Shown: positions 27,501 to 36,500 of the stretch, one piece after another | How positions within the stretch are numbered: the first letter of the stretch is position 1 | Layout: every line of letters starts with the position of its first letter | NCBI GenBank assembly: GCA_039090855.1 | Contig: CM077006.1 | Coordinates: 44,835,336-44,899,335, forward strand | Direction of reading: 5' to 3' | Length of the DNA stretch: 64,000 nt | Source of the DNA: Macrothele yani | Taxonomy: Eukaryota; Arthropoda; Arachnida; Araneae; Macrothelidae | Position numbers and translations under genes: made by a program | The notes under the pieces: model-generated | Seen by the model: only the letters and a program-made list of their open reading frames with translations | Database searches by the model: none | What the model was told of the DNA's origin: nothing

Positions 27501-30500
27501 TCCTCTGCCTTTCCTTCCTGCCACTTGAGCTAAAAATATTTTCTTAGTAAGCATCTCGTCACTCATTCTTTCAACATGGCCAAACCACCGCAGCATATTG
27601 GTCTCCACCTTGCTAACAACATTTTGCTTCACATCACATAACTGCAACACATCTTCATTTCCACACAATCAGACCGTGTCTTGCCAGTTTGCCACAAACC
27701 CCACAAAAGTAAAGCATTTCTCCAGCACACAAACGACTCCTATGTTTCTTCTGCAGTACCCAGGTTTCACTGCCATACATCAGAGTAGGAACAATTACAG
27801 TTTCATACACAGATATGCGGGACTCTATAGAGAACCCATCATTCCTGTGAAAACCTCCCAGAGCAGCTAGGACTTTCAATGAAGAATTCACTTGCCTACT
27901 AATTTTACCATCCAATTTGTTCTCTGTCAAACATGCTTTCTAAATACACAAACTCACTCACCTGGTCAATCACAGTGCCATTTATACTTACATTACATTC
28001 GGTGCTACCTGTTCCTCTCTCAAACACAATAACTTTGGTTTTTCCCTTATTTATACTCAGTTTGAATTTCATGCAAACTTCATGCATCCGAGACAACATA
28101 CTCTGCAAATCACTTTTGCTCTCTGCCAACAGGACAGTGTCATCAGCATACAGCAATCTGCACACACGGATATCACCAAGACATAAACCACTATTATCTA
28201 TTTTGGAATCATGCATGCATGCGTCCATAAATATATTAAACAGCCATGGTGACATTACACAACCTTGTCTAACTCCTGCACCAATGGAAAAACATTTTGA
28301 TAAAACACCATTCACTCGTACACAAGCTCTAAAACCAGCATAAATGGCTTTTACACTATTAAGTAGATTCCCAGTAACACCATATTCATTCAATACCTTC
28401 CACAAAAGTGTCCTATTCACTCGGTTGTAAGCTTTCTCTAAATCTATGAAGGCAGCAAAAACTTTCTTACCAACAGCCAGATACTTTTCAATCATCATGC
28501 GTAATGCAAAAATCTGGTTAGTGCAGCTTTTACCAGGCATAAAACCACTCTGAACATCCCACACTTTCTCTGATGTAAGACCCCATACTTTTTCAATAAC
28601 AACCTTACCAAACATCTTCCCTGGCACATTTAGTAGGCTAATACCACAATAGTTCTTGCTTTCTTTTACCGAAAGATAGTACGGCAAAGCCATCAAAATA
28701 TAGGCCTATCACATGTCTGCTGACAATCTATAAGCTTCTAACATCCACTTTAACTATGAAGATTAACAATCACTTAAGAGATAATGGGGTGATGACAAAA
28801 GAACAAAAAGGATGTTATAACTTATAAGAGATCTAAAGGATGCAAAGATCAAGTTATTATTGATAGTATTGTGGTAAATCAGGCTGTTAAGAAGAAAAGA
28901 AACTTGAACATGGCTTATATTGACTACATGAAAGCATTTGATTCAATTCTGCATGACTATCTCATAGGAATATGAAACATATAAAGTGAACAACAAAGTC
29001 ATTCAGTTGCTTCAAAAGCCATGTCTCAGTGGCAAACAAATCTCTCTATATATCAGATGAAATGAAAATTATTAATTCTAAAAATATCAGAATATGGAAA
29101 GGTATCTTTCAAGGGGACTCTCTCAGTGCTCTTTGGTTTTGCATAGGTCTTAATCCTGTCAGTCACATACTAGGCAGCACGAAATATGGATTCAGTATAA
29201 ACGGGACTAGAACACAAAGTCATGCAATCAATCATTTATTATATATGGATGACCTTAAGATATACATCAATTCCAAAACACAATTGAATAAGCTTCTACA
29301 GATTACTGCCACATTTAGCAGATCAATTCATACGGACTTTGGCTTGGACAAAAGTAAGGCAGTGCATTTAGAAAGAGGAGTTTTGGTTAAATCTGAAGGT
29401 TTCTCTTTAGACAACAATTAAATAATTGAAGATTTAAATGCAGAAAATGGATACAAGTACCTGGAATTTTTACAAGCACGTGGCATTAAACACAGTAAAA
29501 TTAACAATAATATAAAAGATAAATTCTAGCATCGACTTAAAATGATTCTAAAGACATTCCTAAACACAGTTAATTAGGTGAAAGCAATTAATACCTTTGT
29601 GGTCCCGGTTCTAACTTATTCTTTTGGTATTGTCAGGTGGTCGAAAACATATCTTGAGGAATTTAACAGAGCTGTGAGATCAAGCATGACCCAACATCAA
29701 ATGAGACACCCAAAGGCAGCAGTATAGCACATCAACTCCCACAAGAAGAAGGAGGAGGATTAGGTATCCTTGATACAAAACGCCTTCATGATGCGCAAAT
29801 TTGCTCACTGCGGAAATACTTTCACTCTAAATGTAATGAAAATAATTTATTTGATGTCATATGTGCTGCAGACAAAGAGAGCACTCCACTGATGTTAAGT
29901 AAGCCAGGTGCTAAAATAGAAGAATCGTCTATGGAAGACCAGATTCGAAAATGGAAGTAAAAGGAACTTCATGGGGCTCATCCAAACCAGTTAGATAGAC
30001 CAGAAGTTAAAGCCTCAAATCAGTGGTTGAAGTGAGGAAAATTAAATGGAGAGACTATTGGGTTTATGATGGCTATTCAATACAATGTGATTGCAACCAA
30101 AAATTACAGAAAATACATTTTAAAAAAGGATCTGCAAAGTGACAATTGTAGAAGATGTGGCATGTGCAGTGAGACCATTGAACACATCTGTGGAGGATGC
30201 ACCACGCTAGCAAACATTGATTATATGCAACGACATGATAATTTTGCTAAGATGATATATCAACAATTTGCGCACGATACAGAACTATTAGTGTCAGAAG
30301 TACCATACTGTAAATATCAACCCACTGAGGTACTAGATAATAAACAATACAAATTATATTGGGACCATGAGATTAAAACAGACATAACCATCTCTGCCAA
30401 TCATCTAGACATAGTGTTATATGAGAAAAGGCAGAAGGAAGCAGTCATTATCGACATATCAGTACCATTGGACCATAATATTCAGACTACCTATGCAACA

Positions 30501-33500
30501 AAAATCAACAAGTATGTGGAACTGTCTGTGGAGATTAAACAGATGTGGAAGCTCAAAACAGTTCACATACGTCCACTGATTATCTCTGTAACTGGTATAA
30601 TCCCTCAGACTCTTATAACTCAGCTTGATGCTTTAGGTCTACAACACCTAAGGCCTAAAATCCAAGAAGCAGTAATTCTTGATATGTGCCACTTTGTACG
30701 GCAATTTTTAAACCATGAGTTAATATGTCTTTACTTGACCTTATGTCCATACTGACAAGTGGAGCATGCTACAGATGTCATTGCTGTAGATGAGAAAATT
30801 AAATAAAATATAATAATAAAACTCATACAATCATGAAAAATTCTTTTGATTAATTATAATTATTACATGTATTTTTCAAACAAAAATTTAATTAACACTT
30901 TTGAATATTTATTATTCCGTAACTGGGTTTTTTTATGAACATGTGGTCTAAACCAATTTGTAAAGGAAACATTGAAGTTACTTTTATAATCTTAAAAATG
31001 ATCAATGTGCACTCATTGTGTCACACACCAGACACTTGCAGCATGCACAGATGCAAAAAACATTTTTTTCTGGGAAGGGGAGTGCCCACTCAGGAGCAGA
31101 AAACCCCTCAGGCATGCCAGAGCACATGTGTGTTACTTTCGAATTGAAACCCATCCCCATTCCCTTGACTAAAGTAAATGGCACATGACAAGCAAATCCA
31201 CCAATAAAAGTACCTCTTAAAATTTTAGGGAGCAGATAAAATGACCTGGGAGAAAAAAATCTGCATCACATTTGAAACATGTTTAAGAATACTCAAGGGG
31301 AATCTCATATCAATCTGCTTCTCCACCTGCAGCAGTAGATACTATCTCTGACTCTGCATTAATAATTCCACATTGTACTTAGTACAGATCATCATCAGCC
31401 CTGAGCAATTGTCCCATTTTCATTAAGTTCCGTTAAGATTCAAGGCAAGGCCATCACGATAAAAGATGCTAGGAGACATAGATAATTTGCAACAGAAAGC
31501 AAGTTTTGGACCAAATATGGAAAGATATTAATCACTGCTGTTTCACCTTAGTAAGAAAGATGGAGGTAGAGAGTAGAATTAACAAAGAAATTGTATCTGT
31601 ACCAGATAGATGGGAGATTTTATCATTTGCATGAAATAGATTCACACCTGTCAAAACAGAATAGTCCACTAACCAAAGATCAATACGTCTAAAGAATAAA
31701 TCAGGAAAAATAAATTTTAAAACTATGCTGTGAACATTTCCACCTGGCTTTATCACTTTATAAAGAAAGTTTTCTTACCAGTTCCAAAGCAACAAACTCC
31801 AGCTTTCATGCAATTCCTTTTCTTTTTCTCTTTCTTCTTTTTCCCCTCTCTCTTCTGAGCCATACTTAAAGTTTAAAATTTGTGTCATGAGGTTGCTTTG
31901 CCTTTCATAAACAGCATTCATTCCCCTTCCCCTTTACCCCTCCCATAAAAAAAAAAACTCAGAAAGACTTTAATGCTAGAATAAAAATAAAATAAAAATA
32001 AATAAGCCACAAAATTTAGGGAGGGGTTTGAACCTGGATTGGATTGGAGGTTTAACGACCACCGTGAGCAACTCGATGGGCTATAAGCAGTCGCGTGTCC
32101 CTAATTTAGGGTCACTGGTCCCAGGGAAGGGAGAGAACCAGTGCCGTAAGACAAACACGACATCCATGCCTCACCGGTATTCGAACCCGGACCCCTTACG
32201 GACGAATGATCAGAGGCCATCGCTTAGACCACTGCGCCACCGGGGCGGCGGTTTGAACCTGGATAGTCTAGTCTTGTCTACACCACTGGCAGCATGCCAC
32301 TGTCAATAGTTTAAATAGCAGCCACAATATATTGCTTCATTTCCTCAAGCCTGCGTGGAAGAGTTGGCATGAACACAAGGGTTGTGAGACATATACCTCT
32401 ACTTTAACCATCCTTTTGAATTTTTGTGTTATGCAAATTTGGTTTCTTCTCGTTAAAAATATTTTCTAAACTTAACACTGCAGTGTCTCTCCTGATGAAT
32501 TTTGAAGTTGGCAATCCGGACAGTGGGTCACAGGAAAAGCAACTTGGGCAATCAAGGCTTGGGGTACAAAGGCAATCAGGTGCTTGGGGGTACAATGAGC
32601 AATTCATGGATACATAATGTTGAGACAAGCAAATAGTGAGCGAAACTTGTACGAGCAGACTGATTTTGATATGTAATGTTATTATTGCGGATTCCTCCAT
32701 ATTCCGGCACATTTGATTTAAAAAAATCCTTACTTGACTTAAATCAGAATCCATTATTAATAAAATATGTTTTTCTCTTTTTTTTTTTTTATAAACAAAA
32801 AAAGTTTGAATCTGCGTATCGCTTAATTGTTACAATTAGTAACAATTAAGCGATACGCAGGTACACAGTCCGTCGATGCTTTACATTATGGTACAGCACT
32901 TGTTTCTCATCACCCATTACAATTCGTCCCAAAATCGGTTCATTTCTGTGACGAGAAAGAAAAGAAATGCAAAGGGACACGGGTATGGATTCTCTCCTCT
33001 CGTTGCTTTGCAGAAAGCTGGTGTGGAACTCAGTTATCAACTTGGTGATGAACCCAAGTGCATGCATCCATCTTTTGACTGTTGTTCTGTGCACTGACAA
33101 CATTTCCACTAATTCTTGAACAGTTGGATGTGCGTCATTTGTTGTGGCTTGGTCCACATCCTTGTCACAAACCATGGATGAATGTTCAGGATGTGGTTGA
33201 CTTTTACAGCTTCTGTCTCCGCCCTGGAATTTCTGAAACCAACGGCGACATGTGCTATCATCAACTGCATCATCCCCATACACTTGACAGATGTTGCAGC
33301 AAGTTGCGATTTCAGTACTGCTTTTATTGAACTTGTACAGTACACAATGTCTAATGTGCTCCTTATCGCATGCCATGTTACACCGTCCATGATTTTTGTT
33401 ATGAATGGCTTACTCAGACAAACCTAGTGCCTCCATGTGCTCTACTACTCCACACTTTATTGGCCAAAAATTCAGCATCACAGCGTCATCTGTGACGTAA

Positions 33501-36500
33501 CTAGTCCGATCACAATTTGCATCTCTTACAAAAACTGGTAGAACTTTTGCACATATCTAATATTAACAATTGCATTGCATTATTTTTCACATACCTATGA
33601 GCAAAATGGTGGTCAATTTGAACACCCTTGAAAAAAAAAAAAAGTTAACTTTAACTCAAAATACTTCTCCTAGGGGATATATTTTGAAGGTTTTTGTAAC
33701 ATCTAAACGAATATTAAAGAACACACCTCATGAAACTCATTTTTTAAACTTGTTTGAGTGACAGTACAAAAATGTTGAAGTTGCATTGTCAATGAGAGAA
33801 TAAAAAAGATGGAAAAATTAAAAATTTCATGCGGGAAAAACTATGTCAGTTCTAATGGTGTATGAACAACTTCTTTAGGAGCTCTTCTGAGAAAAGCAAC
33901 AATGTAGTAAAAAAAAAAAGTAGCCCATGTTTAAACCAGCACACTTTTTTTAAATGAATAGTTCTGCTGGTACATACTGTAAGGCTTTTAATAAAGTTAG
34001 GGTAACAGAGGCGATGAGAGAACAGTATCATTTATTTTCACATAATTAGGCTGAACTATGTAGATCTAAAGACAATGTAAGCAAACCAAGGATTTCATGT
34101 AAAGAACTGAGGAAAGGAAATACATGAAATCGGTTTTAAAACCAATTAAAAATTGTTTCACTTTGTTTGAACATTTTTTTTATAGGAGTCTTATAATACC
34201 TATTTAAAAAAATTAATATATACACGCACACATAAATGTAATACACCAAAAAATATAATAAAATATTACCAAAGCAAAAACCTCCACTTTCTTTTCTTGA
34301 AGTTTCTGGCTCTGCTGCTGTTGAAAACAAGCGACTACAGCGTCTCAGGTTTCGAACAGGAGAAAATACCTGCAGAAGGAATTTGAAAAATGTTATCAGG
34401 TTGACATGAGGGAATGAATAAAAAAAATAAGAAAGAAAAACATGGCAAATCTATTACCTTATTCAGGAAGTAAGGAACACTTTCAAATTGCCCCAATTCC
34501 TTTAATAGTAAACCAATGATCATAATATTTGAGGATTATTAATTGTAGTTCTCCTTATCAATAACGTGTTCCCAAACTGTAGGCAGTTTACAAATATCAT
34601 TGCAAGTACCAGTGTCATTAAAGCCTGTGGAAAATATCTGGGACTCAAAACTAAAAATTCTGTTGCTGTAGCGAGTACCAGGTATCTCCCTTTTCAAATG
34701 ACCAAAACAGTTGAAATCATAGGGGTTCATATTCAGTGAACACAGTGAAGGAGCTTACCTTCAATAAGCACTGTGACTATGCCATATATAGACAAACAAC
34801 TCGTATTACTAATTCACCTTCTTATTCAATCAGGGCTGTAGTTAGATCCCAAAAACGGGCGGGGGGGCTGACAAGAGTTATCTGGATTCTGTTTTTTTTT
34901 TTTTTTTTTTTATTGGAGGTTTAACGACCACCGTGAGCAACTCAATGGGCTATAAGCAGTCGCCCGTCCCTAAGTTAGGGTCACTGGTTCCAGGGAAGGG
35001 AGAGAGCCAGTGCCGTAAGACAAACACAACATCCATGCCTTACCGGGATTCGAACCCGGACCCCTTACGGACGAATGATCAGAGGCCAGCGCCTTTGACC
35101 ACTACGTTACCGGGGCAGCTATCTGGAGTCTGTGTTCAACTACAAACTGCATTTTTTTTTCACAAATACAGATGCAAGTTGTTTTGTGTTGTTTTTAATC
35201 TCCTTTTACTTCATGAATGAATAATTATGCCATAAAGTAAAATCAATTGGATAAAATACAAAACATGAAATAAAAAGGGTGAGAATGAAAACAAAACTTT
35301 CTTGAAGTAGAAAAATTAAGACATTCTTTCAATTTGCTTGATGGGGTTTGAGCTGCACGTTCTTTATCAGTCCAATTAGTGTAATATTTTTTTTAGTTTA
35401 CCGTTCTAGTCTTTTTTCTGTGGACACCCACAATAGCATCAGGGATTCACTGAATCCATACTTCAACTTTTCCTACTTTTCCCCCTCACTTCCACATTTT
35501 TTCTCCATCTTTAATCACATATTCCCCTTCACTGGTGCTCAGTGGTAGCCACTTCTTCCCGTGGTCAAGAGCCACACACCCTTTCCCTCTCTAAAACCAA
35601 GAGCACTAGAATCCCACCAAAAAAAACTTTTCTCCATAAGCATTGTAAAACCAATCCTACGAGGTAAAAAACAATGAATGAGAAGATGTTGAGAGCTCTT
35701 TCTCTCTCACATGCACACACAAGGATTTCCCTTTAGCACTATTTTCCACTGCATACATTTAGTTAAAATGTCCCCATGACAGCCCCTCTTTGTATGCAAT
35801 GAACTATCATGAAGCTTTTAAACTGCAGCTTAGCATCTCTTAGTTAATTACCAAATGACAAACATGGATTTTAGCCTTCTTCCCAACTATACCTTTAATT
35901 CTGTTACTTTTTCTTTCTATCTTGATTTTATTTTTTATTGTTTTGGTGATGTTCTTTAAAATTTTATATTTCTTAAAAAAGTGGGAGGGGGCCAGCATTT
36001 TTATTTTTATTTTTTTGTTGAAGGTTTAATGACCACTGTGAGCAACTCAATATGGGCTATAAGTAGTCGCCCGTCCCTAATTTAGGGTTACTGGTTCCAG
36101 GGAAGGAAGAGAGCCAGTGCCGTAAGACAAACACAACATCCATGCCTCATCGGGATTCGAACCCGGACCCTTCACAGCCGAATGATCATAAGCCATCCTT
36201 AGACCACTGCACCACCAGGGCGACGACAGCATTTCTCTCTTCCTTGGCCTAAAACACCAACAAAAAAAAAAAAATCTGTCACCATGTGACAGAGAATCAC
36301 TAGCATAGCTGCTTGATTTACCTTTCAAAATATTTTCTCTGTAGTTACTCATCACTTGTGATGGATCATTTCAGTTTGTTGTTGTTTTATGTAATGCATG
36401 ATACAATAAGGAAAAGCATTTATGCTTATAATAAAATACAAGCCATTTTCATAAACTAACAAAAATAAAAGTTCAAAGAATTCACAACATGTATTTTTCA

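Larger units (their letters stand above)
22190..30816 (+). mobile_element. R4/Dong-like LINE with restriction-like endonuclease, split twice
   Basis: Its coding pieces are 22836-24077, 27171-27245 and 28657-30755. An RTE and a minus-strand LINE separate them. The 3' end abuts TAATAATAA, the target type known for Dong elements. Its 5' boundary is uncertain (22186-22540). Net length about 4.1 kb. It is in ACADM intron 2, antisense to the gene, about 200 bp from exon 3. Confidence 0.8.

Noticed and set aside
32846..33376. SETMAR-like host gene
   Set aside because: No SET domain or splice signals; a mariner N-terminal part cut by a palindrome.
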